Assembly (NCBI GenBank): GCA_003222555.1
Contig: QHWL01000254.1
Coordinates: 1-8,965 of the forward strand
Source: Acidobacteriota bacterium
GTDB lineage: Bacteria > Acidobacteriota > Vicinamibacteria > Vicinamibacterales > CAVVIG01
Reading direction: 5' to 3'
DNA length: 8,965 nucleotides
The notes beneath the pieces were generated by a model. The model was given only the letters and a program-made list of their open reading frames with translations. It did not search any database and was not told where the DNA came from. Position 1 is the first letter of the stretch; every line of letters begins with the position of its first letter. Made by a program: the position numbers and the translations under genes. Below, piece after piece: positions 8,403 to 8,965 of the stretch.

Positions 8403-8965
8403 ATGAGCCCTGAGCCGGCTCGCAGCCGGACGCCGCTTCGGGTGGCTTCAACCGCACACCGCGTGTCGGTCGGGAAGAAGCCCGCCTCTTTCAAGCAGTG
8501 GGCGTCCGACCGGATGACCTTTCCAGCTCGGTGGGTGCGCAACCCTCAGAGCCTGTGGGTGCGTAAAGCGCTGTTCCAGGTTCATCTGTGGACCGGAATC
8601 GGCGTTGGTCTCTACGTCCTCCTGATCTGCGTTTCCGGCAGCGTGCTCGTGTACCGCAGCGAGCTCCTCAGGACATTCTCGAAGAGGCCCACGATCGTCG
8701 CCGCATCCGGCCAACCGATGGCGCCGGAGGATCTGACGAAAGCGGCGCAGCAGGCTTACCCGGGCTACCAGGTGATTGAGGTCTGGCAACCAAAGAATCC
8801 GAACCAGGCGGCCGAGATCTCGTTGAAGCGCGGGCAGGGAACCACGATTCGGCTATTCCATCCGTATTCGGGCGAGGACCTGGGCAACAAGTTGCGAGTT
8901 GGCTATCGCTTCACAATGTGGCTCCTGGACTTTCACGACAACCTGCTCTTCGGACACAGCGGTCG
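8403..8965 (+). CDS. PepSY-associated transmembrane protein, 3' truncated by window
   Basis: An open frame reads through the window end, giving 187 complete residues. A membrane helix lies at about 62-84 (LWTGIGVGLYVLLI and onward), preceded by the RKALFQVH segment typical of PepSY-TM (PiuB-like) proteins. A PepSY-type domain spans about 104-160, followed by a conserved LDFHDNLLFGHSGR-type segment (175-188) that leads into the next helix of this family. His61 and His178 lie at conserved family positions. Members are inner-membrane proteins often found beside TonB-dependent siderophore receptors, with suggested roles in iron-siderophore reduction; this is family knowledge, not shown here. The gene begins 28 nt after gltD stops, so it may share its transcript. 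The start is uncertain: ATG 8403 gives an unusually long basic N-terminus with a weak ribosome site, and ATG 8514 (residue 38) or GTG codons between are alternatives. Confidence 0.8.
   Translation, partial: MSPEPARSRTPLRVASTAHRVSVGKKPASFKQWASDRMTFPARWVRNPQSLWVRKALFQVHLWTGIGVGLYVLLICVSGSVLVYRSELLRTFSKRPTIVAASGQPMAPEDLTKAAQQAYPGYQVIEVWQPKNPNQAAEISLKRGQGTTIRLFHPYSGEDLGNKLRVGYRFTMWLLDFHDNLLFGHSG

Noticed and set aside
7409..8542. Minus-strand open frame (377 codons) opposite gltD
   Set aside because: It overlaps the intact conserved gltD and the start of the PepSY gene and has no recognisable domain. It is an antisense shadow.

Overview
The window is GC-rich (except an AT-rich patch just before gltB) and bacterial. 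Its backbone is a complete gltB-gltD pair for NADPH-dependent glutamate synthase. It is flanked by a divergent membrane-protein gene on the left and a truncated PepSY-type membrane-protein gene on the right. High GC, the GltB/GltD sequence style and intergenic palindromic repeats suggest a soil-type lineage such as Acidobacteriota (Vicinamibacteria-like). This is an impression from sequence character; there is no rRNA or other marker gene here to prove it.

Layout. Positions 1-168 hold no gene but contain a composite palindrome (30-136) with a perfect 12-bp inner hairpin, just beyond the 3' end of the first gene. On the minus strand, 169-1947 encodes a 592-residue two-part protein: an N-terminal seven-helix region that resembles the FTR1/EfeU iron permease fold but has degenerate REXXE motifs, an eighth helix, and a C-terminal TolB-like beta-propeller. 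Positions 1948-2216 separate this gene from gltB, are divergent, and should hold both promoters. gltB (2217-6839) starts best at a TTG codon with a good ribosome binding site. A 119-nt gap containing a mirrored repeat of 9-nt units separates it from gltD (6959-8374). A PepSY-associated transmembrane protein starts 28 nt after gltD, probably at 8403, and runs off the window end.

Function. GltB and GltD form the alpha and beta subunits of GOGAT. GltD takes electrons from NADPH through FAD and Fe-S centres. GltB hydrolyses glutamine, channels the ammonia, and reductively aminates 2-oxoglutarate on FMN, making two glutamates. The flanking genes have no obvious metabolic link to GOGAT. Both belong to, or resemble, families tied to iron handling or membrane redox, and this is suggestive only.

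Most of the window is ordinary housekeeping sequence. The most unusual items are the FTR1-like/propeller fusion with altered iron-binding motifs and the two intergenic palindromic elements. No CRISPR array, tRNA, rRNA, transposase or phage gene was seen.
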